A stretch of DNA of 21,000 nucleotides from Chrysomallon squamiferum (GCA_012295275.1 CM022669.1:14124172-14145171), one strand, 5' to 3'; shown: positions 1-9,110, numbered from the stretch's first letter. Numbers and translations are program-made. Notes: generated by a model from the sequence alone, not told the origin.

Positions 1-1252
1 AATTTTAGTCGGAGAGACCTTCGACTCCATGATGAAGCCTTTTGGCAGAATCGATCGTGCCTGCTTCTGCAGCTGCGCTCTTTTGGGGCTTTTGTGAATC
101 TTTTCCAGGAAGGGAGACACAGTGGGATGGGAGGTCCTGTCAGTGGTGGACTTTGGTTTGATGGCTTTCAGAGGTGGAGGTTTTTTGGTCGGAGTTTTCT
201 CCAACATTCTTTGCCGACTCGTTTTAGCTTTGGGAGATTTGAGCACAGCTTGAGCATAATAGGGAGAAAGTGCAGCTATGATTTCCAAAGGTGACCTTGT
301 TTCCAGATGAGGCTTTATCAGTGTCTGTTCAGTGGTGCTGTTTATTTGCTTGGTGTCTGAAGGTCTTACTGCAGACTGGGCTGAACCAGAGGTCTGGGCA
401 GGCATGTTACAGGAACGCACTGCTTCTTGTTCAGTAATGACGTGAGTAGCTAATGAAGTCGAAATATCTTCTTTACGGCTGTTAACATCACCTTCTGGTG
501 GCTTTTCTGTGTCTTTGGTTGCATGTTGCACATTATCAACATCCTTAGCACTAAAACAAATCTCACTGACCTGACAGCTGCTATTTATTTCTGGATCATC
601 TTCAAAAATGTTACTTTCGGTGATGTGACCTTCCATACTTCTGGCTGAATCACCAACTAAACCATCTGCAGCAGACTCTGACGACAAAGGAAAGTCTGAA
701 TTCTTCTGAGCCGCTGTGCAACGAGATGTCAAAGAATTCATCAACTGACTTGACCGATTGTCTGCAACAGCTGACGATGCAGAAACAGCAGACTGCGAAG
801 CATTATCAGTATCTTGCAAAGATTCTGCGGAATCACCGTGTGATTTGCAATGAACATCGTCTGTGAGGGACACTGTCTGTTCTGTCTGTTTTGTTGTCAC
901 TTCGTCTGCACCGGCAATGTCCTGTGTGGTTGTCATTCTGCTCGGAACAGAGTCACCAATTTCAGGCATGGACAAAAGGAGCCGCGACGTCTTTCCTGGC
1001 ATCGTATTCACAATTCCTGTGACTGAACGAGGAACTATCAAGTTGTTTGTGTTTTCAACTGCTGGTGTTTTATCTCTGGCAAGCTCTGTCTTTTCAGTCT
1101 CTGGGGTAGTTCTAGCTGTGTCATGTGCCATCTCCGTAGTGAGATGAATGGGTATGAACAGCCCACTGGGCGTGACTATTACATGAGGCGTGGCATGACT
1201 GTCGGCTCTTATTGTAACTGGCTTGCTTTTGTTCATGTCTTCAACAGTCAAC
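1..1252 (-). CDS. GON4L: GON4L-like coding exon 18, runs off the left edge
   Basis: Acceptor TTTCTGCAG|G supplies the last base of an Arg codon, and the frame then stays open for 417 codons to position 1 (residues about 1659-2075). It begins LTVEDMNKSKPVTIRADSH, followed by VIVTPSGLFIPI. It continues as a Ser/Thr/Glu-rich low-complexity region with many acidic residues, probably disordered. From about position 290 to 1 it becomes Lys/Pro-rich, with SPKAKTSRQRMLEKTPTKK and PPPLKAIKPKS. No PAH or SANT domain is reached. No single ATG-started frame marks this exon because it lacks both start and stop. The 417 stop-free codons in the phase demanded by exon 17 support it. Confidence 0.9.
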
Positions 1253-1361
1253 CTGCAGAAATTGCAATAAACCAAGGTGATGGTGTCTGGTTAAAAGTTA
1301 TTAAACGTATAAATTTGACGAAAAAATATTTCATTATCCTAGAGAAAAAGGTAAAAAAAAA

Positions 1362-1400
<39 letters not shown>

Positions 1401-1629
1401 CACAACTTTTTTGTAATAATAATGTAATAGTAATAATGTAATTTTTTCTTTGACTTAATTCAACTTATTCGACAAGACCTACTATTCAGAGACAAAATCC
1501 ATTTGACAAAAATTGAGCTGATCAACTGTTAAAAACCCACTATTAAAGTGAAGTTGAGAAACTGCTGTTATAGGTGAAAAGTTTAAAAGTTAAAGTTTTA
1601 TTTTTGCAAATGAAGTTAGCTTTCTTCAC
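1253..1629 (-). other. GON4L: Intron with AAT trinucleotide repeat
   Basis: An A run passes into about 13 AAT units at 1,361-1,400. The rest is AT-rich with no coding signal. Confidence 0.85.
1361..1400. repeat. (AAT)13 microsatellite
   Basis: Perfect AAT repeat following a ten-base A run. Confidence 0.96.
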
Positions 1630-1739
1630 CTGAATTTCTTTTTGTATTTCCTCTTTTTCTTCTGTCCAGTGGTGGCTGATTTGTCACTGGAGTCTGGAGA
1701 ACCTGGTGCAGAGTGACAAGACCTTTTTGGTGGAGTGGA
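1630..1739 (-). CDS. GON4L: GON4L-like coding exon 17 (basic NLS-like cluster)
   Basis: The exon enters in phase 0 after AATTTCAG and leaves in phase 2 at TTCAG|GTGAAG. Residues are about 1622-1658. It is Ser/Pro-rich (STPPKRSCHSAPGSPDSSD) followed by GQKKKRKYKKKF, a strong candidate nuclear localisation signal. The phase is fixed by the flanking exons; an overlapping open frame here is a shadow. Confidence 0.86.
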
Positions 1740-2279
1740 CTGAAATTTAAATAGGTTAACAATTTCAAACACAAATCTTTACAAACACAGAGTCTCATAT
1801 ACAAATACAACACAAACATACACTCAGACACACACATACACTAACACTCATACACACAAACATAAGTAAAAACGGATACAAGAATACATCACACAAAAAT
1901 CTGCACAATTCTTAAATAAAATGATGACTAAAATTCCTCTGAGATATCAGTTAAAAAATCAGTGATTATAGTTTTATAACCTGTGGTGAATATAAATTCT
2001 AAATTTGATTTAGTAATTGCAGTATGAAAATCTGGTACTTGAAAAGGAATAAGAAAATAAAATAAAAACATCTGAATTTGTGAAAAGTCAAAAAAAAAAA
2101 AAAATAACAACAAACAATAATGGTAATAATAACAAAAACAACAAACCAAACAACATTATAATTCTTTCCTAGCTTTTCATATTTTGAACAACTTCAAATT
2201 TCACAATGCTTAAATAAAAAACCTTACTAAAACAATAATTGTGTATCTGATATTAAAACTAAGTAAAGTAAACAAATAC
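1740..2279 (-). other. GON4L: Intron between coding exons 16 and 17
   Basis: The AT-rich intron has a CA/TA-rich stretch (about 1,785-1,865) and an A run (2,090-2,104). No coding signal is seen. Confidence 0.78.
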
Positions 2280-2381
2280 CTCATCTGCATCACCAAACGA
2301 CAAACTGGAAGAGCGTTTCTTTCTTTTCCCCTTCACTGCTTTGGCAGCCTTCAATTCTCTTCTTAGGAAATCCCGATATTT
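2280..2381 (-). CDS. GON4L: GON4L-like coding exon 16 (basic)
   Basis: The exon has 34 codons in phase 0, residues about 1588-1621: KYRDFLRRELKAAKAVKGKR, then KKRSSS and an acidic end. The KGKRKKR cluster is a candidate nuclear localisation signal. Acceptor is TTGTTAG and donor GATGAG|GTATTT. Confidence 0.87.
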
Positions 2382-2883
2382 CTAACAACAACAAAAGCAA
2401 CATTTTGGAAGTTTATGATATGAAAACCACAGCAAAAGTACCAATTTAAAAGTTTATAATATCGAAACTACAACAATATATATTTGATTTGCAATGCATG
2501 AACAACTGCATATATTTCATCCAACAGAATTTGATCATTTTTAACTATATATAATTGTTTTTGATGTTGGTAATTTTTTTATTTTTTTTTTTAAATCTCT
2601 GCAAAATGTGTTGAATAATTTTAAAACATTTTTGAAAAACCATTGGTGATAATATATATTAATGAGTAAGATAATTCAGTGCATAAAATTTTCTATGACC
2701 GACGTCACCAATCTTGCAGGTTAAGATTATCAATATTACGACTGTTTTTATCATAGTCTCTTGTGCATCCGAGGACGCAAGCAAAACAAAGATCTATTTC
2801 CTAGCATTACTGGGAAATGCATTAATTACATTATGACGAGCTCTTGGTACATTTTTACTATTAAAAAGTGAAGTTGCACATAC
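2382..2883 (-). other. GON4L: Intron between coding exons 15 and 16
   Basis: The 502 AT-rich bases contain a T run near 2,574-2,592 and no coding signal. Confidence 0.75.
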
Positions 2884-3000
2884 GCGACACCAAGGAGGCA
2901 GCAAGCTGATATCCTGATCCTTTGGAGCTTTCATTCGGTCTGAAGTGAAGTGATCAACAATGAAGGGAAAGTCTGGCGGCTTTTTGTAACGGCGATAATA
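2884..3000 (-). CDS. GON4L: GON4L-like coding exon 15
   Basis: The exon has 39 codons in phase 0, residues about 1549-1587. It starts YYRRYKKPPDFPFIVDH and ends DISLLPPWCR before donor CGC|GTATGT. It is equivalent to the FYKKTKQLP and LPFWLKAS parts of vertebrate GON4L. Confidence 0.94.
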
Positions 3001-3598
3001 CTGAAAACAGCATATACATGATTCTATAACAGCTCAATAATATTCTTGGGATAAAAATCAGTACAGAAGCAGATTTTTTTTTTGTCATTTTTAAAAAAAA
3101 ATTTTGAGGTAGATCTGATTTTGTAAAAAGTATTCATTTATTATCAGAGTGTCAGTGATTTTTTAATGAAATCTGTAAGTAAGTTGAAATAAAAATTTCA
3201 AGTGCATGCATTGGTTTATTCATTATAAAATAAAATTCTTAAGTCAACAATCATTTGTGACAATGTACCTGTTTTTAAGTTATTCATAATTTTAAACAGA
3301 TGCAAAATTTTAAAAAAATCATAAATAAATTTTCTTTAGTTAAAGAAGTTTAAATAAACATATTGAGTACATACAATATTATTCTTAGGTTAACAATTGG
3401 TTCACACAAAGAACCGCTTTTTAATGCAGTTCATAACAATCTTTAGTAAAATACTTCACAATAGCTTTAAACAACGACTGTAAAAGACAACAACAACAAA
3501 AAAAAAAACCATCTGAACAATTGGTTCTGAATGCTTACAACTGTACATCTATACATAAAGCAGTAACATTTGATTTAGTAACCAGTGTATGAGGCAAG
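3001..3598 (-). other. GON4L: Remainder of intron between coding exons 14 and 15
   Basis: The AT-rich sequence has T and A runs near 3,074 and 3,099 and no coding exon. It begins at the acceptor TGTTTTCAG of exon 15. Confidence 0.75.
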
Positions 3599-3908
3599 TG
3601 ATACTAAAACGACTGATTAACGTGGATTTAACAGTCAAAACACAATGTGACCTGTGTATGATACTAACAGGACTTAAACACAACCAACCTTGAAACCACT
3701 GATTAACATGGATTTAGCTGTCAGTACATTGTGTGACATGGATGATACTAACAGGACTTAAACAAAAACCAACCTTGAAACCACTGATTAACATGGATTT
3801 AGCTGTCAGTACATTGTGTGACATGGATGATACTAACAGGACTTAAACACAACCAACCTTGGATTTAGGATTGTGACATGGATGATACAGGACTTAAACA
3901 CAACCAAC
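3599..3908 (-). repeat. Donor-anchored 85-bp tandem array with copied 5' splice sites
   Basis: Units of 85, 84 and 51 bp (the last shortened) share GACTTAAACACAACCAACCTTG and GATTAACATGGATTTAGCTG. A more diverged unit lies at 3,599-3,690. The final unit runs into the exon 14 donor. The minus-strand junction CAAG|GTTGGT is repeated at exon-end positions 3,689, 3,774 and 3,858, with the true one at 3,909. Two units (3,691-3,850) are nearly identical, so the expansion is recent. Retaining the sequence up to any decoy adds a TAA five codons after the junction. Confidence 0.92.
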
Positions 3909-4059
3909 CTTGATCGGATTAGGAGCAGCTTTCTTTGTGCTGAGGTTCTTGATGTGTATAGAAATCTGCTCTGATGACTTGCACGGCATCATGTACTTCT
4001 GAATGTACTTGCAGTAGAGCATGAAGTTATGGAACTGTTCCATACCCAGAGCAATGAGG
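3909..4059 (-). CDS. GON4L: GON4L-like coding exon 14 (SANT-like domain, second half)
   Basis: The exon enters in phase 2 after CTTTCCAG, completing the Asn of AEDN, and leaves in phase 0 at ATCAAG|GTTGGT. Residues are about 1498-1548. It contains LIALGMEQF, then CKSSEQISIHIKNLS and APNPIK, matching LLALGLKHF, CKTAHQLTVRIKNLN and RAPDNIIK of vertebrate GON4L. The segment looks like a Myb/SANT-type three-helix fold. Confidence 0.97.
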
Positions 4060-4439
4060 CTGGAAAGAATTTAAAACAATTGCAGCTCCCTAAACAAAAT
4101 TATTATACAAGCTGCTTTTATGACTGTGTGTGTGTGTGTGTGTGTGTGTGTGGATGTGTCCATGTGCATTTGTTTGTGTGTGCATATATGTTGTGTGTGT
4201 GTGTGTGTGTGTGCATTGTGTGCATGTGTATATGTGTTCTTGTAGTTGTGTATGTGCAGCTACATATGATATTTGTGTATACATGTAATGGTATGTATGC
4301 TCTCAATCTAACATGCTACTACATGAATCAACAGCATAGAGCACTGGCTACAATATAACGCAAATGAAACACCGCAGAGAATTGGTCTCATGACCTGTCA
4401 CATCTCAGTGCTCTCAATCCAAATGAAAAATAAAATTAC
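4060..4439 (-). other. GON4L: Intron dominated by a TG microsatellite
   Basis: TG runs occur at 4,125-4,152 and 4,192-4,213, within a TG-rich tract extending to about 4,258. Overlapping open frames here on both strands are translations of the repeat. Confidence 0.9.
4125..4213. repeat. TG-rich microsatellite, two pure tracts
   Basis: Two pure TG tracts of 28 and about 22 bases are separated by imperfect TG/TA/CA sequence. Confidence 0.97.
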
Positions 4440-4590
4440 TTGTCTTCTGCAGGTGTGAAACACAGCCGCATGTCCAAAGCTTCGTCCTGTGTCAGTAGAC
4501 GCCTCTTTACAACGAGATGTGGATACAAAAACACTGGGCTGTTCCATAAAATATCTTTCTGCGACATCAACAACGAACCCTTTTTGCCAA
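4440..4590 (-). CDS. GON4L: GON4L-like coding exon 13 (start of SANT-like domain)
   Basis: The exon enters in phase 1 after CTTTCAG and leaves in phase 2 at GACAA|GTAATT. Residues are about 1448-1498. It includes ILWNSPVFLYPHLVV and LCFTPAED, equivalent to ILATSKVFMYPELLP and IVFTKAEDN of vertebrate GON4L. The FTxAED motif opens a Myb/SANT-like helical segment completed by the next exon. Confidence 0.95.
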
Positions 4591-4759
4591 CTGAAAGAAA
4601 AACAAAAGTAATTATATTTTACAGAGACAAACATATTTATCTTTTTATTTGTAACCCCCAACTTTAGTTAGAATATATCTATTATTCATAGTATCATTTG
4701 AATTCTTTGATATATATATATATACTGAATAACATTAATATAAATAAAATATTCATAAA

Positions 4760-5180
4760 TATTGACTTATTTTCCCTTCCGAGAAACACATTCTTTTGTA
4801 TTGCTATTTTCTTACAGGAAATGTACTTAATTTATTACTTCTTCCTAGAAAATCACTGTTTCTTACTGTTACATTCTTAAAGAAAACGTAGTTGAATTAT
4901 TATCCATTCCAGGAAAGGAACTTATTCTTGCCGCTAAATATTCATGACGTATTTTCCCTTCTTACAAACACTTTCTTTCTTACTGCTAAACAAACTTAAA
5001 AGAAACATTATCAGTTCTTAGAAACACATTCATTCTTCCTATTTCATTTTTATCCCTTCCTCGAAACCCATTCTTTCTTACTGCTAATTTTCCGTGTAAA
5101 CTGTTCTAACAACACATTCATTCTTACTAATTGAGTTTTATCCCTTTCTAGAAAAACCTTTCTTTTTTAACTGCCGAATT
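4760..5180 (-). repeat. Degenerate tandem repeat of TATCCCTTCCTAGAAACACATTC-like units
   Basis: Pyrimidine-rich units built around CCCTTCC-GAAACACATTC followed by TTCTTACTGCTAA recur about eight times with irregular spacing between 4,760 and 5,180 in the intron 4,591-5,203. The array ends about 20 bases from the exon 12 donor, but I cannot show that the exon end is part of the unit. The rest of the intron has a (TA)n run near 4,711-4,723. Confidence 0.65.
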
Positions 5181-5203
5181 TAACTGCAGCAAAATATACT
5201 AAC

Positions 5204-5414
5204 GCTTCTTGGGTGCTGTTTTGGACTTCAGCGAATCAGTGGAATCAATTTCGGAATCGGTGGCTGTGTCATCATGAGATAACTCCTCGATTTCCTTGCT
5301 GATGTTCCAGCTGTGTTCTCCATCTATCAACTCCAGTGCTGGTGGCAAATTGCAGACATTGAAAGACGAATTCATGCCTGCTACTGACACTGTTCTAAAC
5401 AGCTCCAGTTCTCT
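5204..5414 (-). CDS. GON4L: GON4L-like coding exon 12
   Basis: The exon has 70 codons and one base, residues about 1378-1448. It begins RELELFRTVSVAGMNSSF, followed by CNLPPALELID, equivalent to the LKELGTF and CNLMGAMQLIEDF segments of vertebrate GON4L. It then has an acidic, Ser/Asp/Thr-rich stretch and ends with TAPKK before AAGC|GTTAGT in phase 1. Confidence 0.93.
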
Positions 5415-5843
5415 CTATATGTAGAAAAATAAAAGAAAATGAAAAAAATAAAAACATGGTTAGAAACATTATCTATTAATATACAGATTGATCTTTTCAT
5501 GATGTAGAATATTTCTGATACATTCTTTTAGATATGGATGATAAATGAAAATAAAAATGGTCTTCATTAAAAAAAAATTAAGAAGAAAATCAGATCAATG
5601 TCATTGCAAGTTTTATAATTCTTCTCTTAGTTCAATAGTAAGTAATGAAAAATAAATACACTAAGTATTTACATTTAAAAAAAGAAAAGCTGATTAAATG
5701 AGCATGTTAATGAATTTTTCATTGTGTTAGAATACGTTAAATATTTTTTTATTTATTTATTTATTTATTTATTTATATCCATGCTCCTCTTCCTCATTAT
5801 TGTTATAAATGTAATTTTTTTCACTGAAGAATAAAAATGTTAC
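5415..5843 (-). other. GON4L: Intron with a TTTA tetranucleotide run
   Basis: The AT-rich intron carries a TTTA repeat at about 5,750-5,776. No coding signal is seen. Confidence 0.8.
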
Positions 5844-5930
5844 CAGTATCTGCACACAAGGAGGTACCATAGCCTGGTAGTCTTCACTTCCCAGACACAG
5901 AACATACATCTGACATGTCAGCTGTATATG
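5844..5930 (-). CDS. GON4L: GON4L-like coding exon 11
   Basis: The exon has 29 codons in phase 0, residues about 1349-1377: HIQLTCQMYVLCL, then SEDYQAMVPPCVQIL. It matches the HVQLLTQIHLLATCN segment of vertebrate GON4L. Acceptor is TACTTTCAG and donor CTG|GTAACA. Confidence 0.93.
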
Positions 5931-6243
5931 CTGAAAGTACACAATGAAAACAAAAACAAAATTAATACTTTCTGTGTCTCTATACATTACATGAACATGA
6001 ATATGAATCAGTATAAAAAAAAAATATTTGGACACTGTTGAGATATTAGACAAGTGAAAAAAACATTTGTATTTGGTGTTTCGAGATTCACGAAAAAAAA
6101 AAAAAACAATTCAAAATCCACTCATTCCTATCTGAGAACACATCCATCAAATTTGACAAAAAGAACAGAAAGACATAAACATGCAAACAACCAGTGAATT
6201 CTGAAATGCTATAGGACTTTTAAGTTCCACAGTTCTTTTGCCT

Positions 6244-6503
6244 GATCTTTATGGCTATGCAAAAGTTTGAGTAACCCTGATTTACAATGTAAGGAGTTTA
6301 TAAGATGTTAGCTATTGGATATAGTATAACTGGCTATACAAATGTTTGAATAAACCTAGGCTGCTGTATAAACAGCTATAAGATAAAAATATGTTAGGTA
6401 TCAGGTACAGAATAACTGGCTATGCAAAGGTTTGAGTAATATAAACAGCCATACAATAAAAGTCAACAAGCTGCTGAATATGATGTAACTGGCTGTACAA
6501 AAC
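6244..6503 (-). repeat. Tandem array (about 73-86 bp units) adjoining the donor of exon 10
   Basis: TGGCTATGCAAA-GTTTGA-like units lie at 6,252, 6,331 and 6,417. A related unit at 6,490 (TGGCTGTACAAAACCTTT) crosses the exon 10 donor. Only about 20 bases of similarity reach the boundary, and the copies have lost the donor GT. The array is inside the intron spanning 5,931-6,503, whose remaining sequence is featureless apart from A runs at about 6,017 and 6,096. Confidence 0.6.
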
Positions 6504-6627
6504 CTTTCGCATGTGGTCCTCTATCATCAGCTTCTGTTCCAGTGACACTCTCAGATGTGGAGACATCACTTCTGTTCTTGCCATCTCTGCAACAGTTAAA
6601 GGTCTGGGAGCAGTCACTTCTGGCTGG
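6504..6627 (-). CDS. GON4L: GON4L-like coding exon 10
   Basis: The exon enters in phase 2 after TTCGTGCAG and leaves in phase 0 at AAAG|GTTTTG. Residues are about 1307-1348. It begins SQPEVTAPRPLTVAEMA and ends LRVSLEQKLMIEDHMRK, corresponding to the DPAQRKRLQQQMQQ segment of vertebrate GON4L. The donor is chosen so that the next exon supplies the HIQL of the conserved H-[IV]-Q-L motif. Confidence 0.88.
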
Positions 6628-6695
6628 CTGCACGAAAAACACAAATAGTAACAGTAGTCTCGTTAGCATTGTTTCCCTACACACTTGCGTACACT

Positions 6696-6696
<1 letters not shown>

Positions 6697-6744
<48 letters not shown>
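6697..6744. repeat. (CA)24 microsatellite
   Basis: A 48-base CA dinucleotide run lies inside the intron between coding exons 9 and 10, which spans 6,628-7,552. Confidence 0.98.
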
Positions 6745-6748
<4 letters not shown>

Positions 6749-6894
6749 AACAAATACCACAGAAGTGAAGTCAGTTCAATTAATTACAGGCTTACAGTCT
6801 TTATTTATTCCTTAATGATACCTTCATTTTTTTTTCTTTCTTTAAAAAAAAGAAAGAAAAAAAGAAGAGAAAAATAGTTAAAACTTAAAGTATG

Positions 6895-7552
6895 TGTATT
6901 CTGTTTTAACTGAAAATCTTTACATAGTTTCGTCATCTTCCTGATTGATTATTATTACCTCTAATTTTTTCTTTCAGTAAACACTATTACTAACAATCAC
7001 CCAGTACATATTGGTAAGTAATATACACACATTACTGTTTTATGTTAATACTTGTTTTCTGTTCTTCAATATTATGTATCATTATTACCTGCTGCAACGA
7101 ACATCTGAATAAATCTCAGTATCTGACATATTATAAATATACACTAGCGATATATTAACAGCAGATAAAATACTGTTTTAACTCAATCTCTGTATTCTAA
7201 TCTTTCAGTATATATTATTATTACCTCTCATTACAAACACCTGATCAAATTACATTATAATCACGCAGCAGTGATACAGTAACAGCAGATAAGAGATTGT
7301 CCTAACCAAATACCTGTATTCTGTTCTCTCAACATGTATTGTTACTCACCTCTGCGAAATCTGGACAAATCTTATTTTATCAGACATACTATAAACAATA
7401 CTGAAGAAACAACTGTTTTTACTGAATATCTATTTGCAGTATAATATTATTACCCACTGTAAAATGAAGTACGAACAAATCTCTTATATTATCCGACATA
7501 CTAATACCTCTTACAGATTAACAGCAGATAAAATACTGTTTTGAGTTAATAC
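6895..7552 (-). repeat. Donor-anchored degenerate tandem array, unit about 120-130 bp
   Basis: Diverged units share AACAGCAGATAAAATACTG, then ATACCTGTNTTCTGNTCTNTC, then ATTATTACC. Recognisable units lie around 7,030, 7,150, 7,280, 7,395 and 7,515. The last ends in the true donor and 3' end of exon 9. The copy at 7,311-7,333 keeps a CAG|GTATTT-type donor and about 16 of 20 bases of the exon end. Degeneracy shows this array is older than the one beside exon 8. Confidence 0.72.
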
Positions 7553-7634
7553 CTGTTTTCTGATCTTTCATCCTCCTCCTCTGTTTCAGGAAACAGTAAA
7601 TGCAGTTCATCTATCAACTCATTCAGTTCTTTCT
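7553..7634 (-). CDS. GON4L: GON4L-like coding exon 9
   Basis: The exon enters in phase 1 and leaves in phase 2 at AACAG|GTATTA. Residues are about 1280-1307. It reads KKELNELIDELHLLFPETEE followed by acidic residues, equivalent to KKEVNELMEELFETFQDE in vertebrate GON4L, a predicted amphipathic helix. Confidence 0.95.
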
Positions 7635-7865
7635 CTGAAAAATACAAACAACGGAAAATCTTTCATTGGTGCTAGAAAAAAATACTTTTTGTCAAATATT
7701 ACAATGATGAAGTGAATTACCAATCTCAGTATGTCTATATTTACTTATTTTAGCTCTAAACGGCTTTCAGAATTTTTAGGTATCTGTCGAGATTTACTAA
7801 CATGCAATTCTAAATGATTTTTAAAAATTCTAAAATTACCTGGCTTATCAATTTTTAAGCTTCCA
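7635..7865 (-). other. GON4L: Remainder of intron between coding exons 8 and 9
   Basis: This is unremarkable AT-rich intron sequence ending at the acceptor TTTTTCAG of exon 9. Confidence 0.7.
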
Positions 7866-8044
7866 GAAATGTTTACTTGCTTGAAACTCTGAATGGCTCA
7901 TCTAAACTAAATGTCCCCAAGAAATGTTTACATACTTGAAACACTGAACTGCTTGTCCTACCTAAACAGTCCAAGAAGTGTTTACATACTTGAAACACTG
8001 AATGGCTTATCCTACCTGAACACACCAAAGAAATGTTTACTTAC
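7866..8044 (-). repeat. Donor-anchored 54-55-bp tandem array (3 intronic copies)
   Basis: On the plus strand, units start at 7,866, 7,921 and 7,975, and the fourth unit (from 8,030) runs into exon 8. Each unit carries GAAATGTTTAC, the splice-donor region and a copy of the exon end (consensus TTGAAACTCTGAATGGCTTATC). The copies at 7,921 and 7,975 keep a GT donor of GTATGT type, and the farthest has GC. Using a copied donor would add a stop codon at once, because the third codon after the true junction is TAA. Confidence 0.9.
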
Positions 8045-8176
8045 TTGAAACTCTGAATGGTTTATCAAACCTGAAGTCCTCAGGATCAGTAACCATGGTA
8101 TCGGCTTCAGCGAGGTAGTCGTACTCGGGGTCTGTGGCTTCATCATCTACTGACTCAACAGGGTCATGTTGTTCAA
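8045..8176 (-). CDS. GON4L: GON4L-like coding exon 8 (DPEYDYL module)
   Basis: The exon enters in phase 1 after AAATTCAG and leaves in phase 1 at TCAA|GTAAGT. Residues are about 1236-1279. It contains DPEYDYLAEAD and DPEDFRFDKPFRVS, matching the [21 protein letters not shown] run of vertebrate GON4L. The last 34 bases of this exon are the template of the tandem array in the adjacent intron. Confidence 0.96.
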
Positions 8177-8525
8177 CTGAATTTCAAAAATATACACGCT
8201 AAACATTACACATCATATTCAGTTGCAATATTATATTATTCTGGATTCATAACAGAATCTGAAAACCAGCAGAAGTAACAGCAGAAATAAAATTTAAAAA
8301 ACAAAGACACCACCACAACAACACTGAGCAAATTCTTTATACTGATATAAAAATGAATTCCCACATTAAGAAACTGTCACCCAAAATGCTTTTAAGTCTT
8401 GAAAAAATCTTGATGTCATTTAGACAGAGGCATTCATAATTATTACTGCCGTAATTGATTCACATAAATGTAGTTAACGAGCAGAAACCCAAAGGGATTT
8501 GAGAATCTTTGCATCAGTGCCTCAC
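8177..8525 (-). other. GON4L: Intron between coding exons 7 and 8
   Basis: The 349 AT-rich bases contain no repeat or coding signal that I can support. Confidence 0.75.
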
Positions 8526-8703
8526 CTTCGGGCCCAATCAGAGATCGTATAAATTCCTGCCAGTCGGAATCGTCGCAGTAAGTGTCGTACATGTCTGGCG
8601 TGATGTCGGGCGCCACGTAGCACAGAGCCTCCTCCATGGCAAGCAGCGACGTGTCATTCAGTGGAAGCTTCGATCGAGTTCTCTCAGCTATTGTCCCATC
8701 ATT
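8526..8703 (-). CDS. GON4L: GON4L-like coding exon 7 (APDITPDMYD module)
   Basis: This is the best-conserved exon, residues about 1177-1236. It starts NDGTIAERTRSKLPLND, equivalent to the IA.RTRSK.PL motif of vertebrate GON4L. It includes APDITPDMYD at about 1207-1216, followed by DDSDWQEFIRSL, equivalent to DDEDWKMWLGGL. Acceptor is TTTTACAG and donor GAAG|GTGAGG, in phase 1. These motifs are the main reason for the gene name. Confidence 0.97.
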
Positions 8704-9034
8704 CTGTAAAACCAAAATAAAATTCATGAACACCTTCTTCTCTCGCTTTGTCTTGAAACAGTTTATGTAGTTTAGTTTAATTTCTGTGAATATTTATTAT
8801 ATTTATTGCCTAAAATATTTTTAAAATGATAATTAAAACAGATCTGTTACGTTTTTGAGGTTTTTTTTAGGGGTTTTTAATATATTTCAGAAAACTATGT
8901 GAATACTGAGATAATAAAGTTTGGTCAAAGAAAAATATATTTTATTAGAGGTTTTAAATTGTAAAATAGAACCAGTGTATATATATTCATTTAAATATCT
9001 GTTTTATTACTTTGTTAAATAAAATTCTCAAAAT

Positions 9035-9110
<76 letters not shown>

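Noticed and set aside
863-1147. Plus-strand open frames at 94-294, 863-1147 and 1123-1416
   Set aside because: They lie opposite the 417-codon minus-strand exon 18, and the last runs into an AAT repeat.
1616-1837. 73-codon minus frame overlapping exon 17
   Set aside because: It is in a different phase from the one forced by exons 16 and 18, and it crosses both splice sites.
4029-4358. Cys-Val-rich frames on both strands
   Set aside because: They are translations of the TG microsatellite and overlap a well-supported exon of the other strand.
3599-8044. CRISPR-like repeats in the intronic arrays
   Set aside because: The units are contiguous tandem copies without unique spacers, lie in introns of an animal gene, and are not palindromic.
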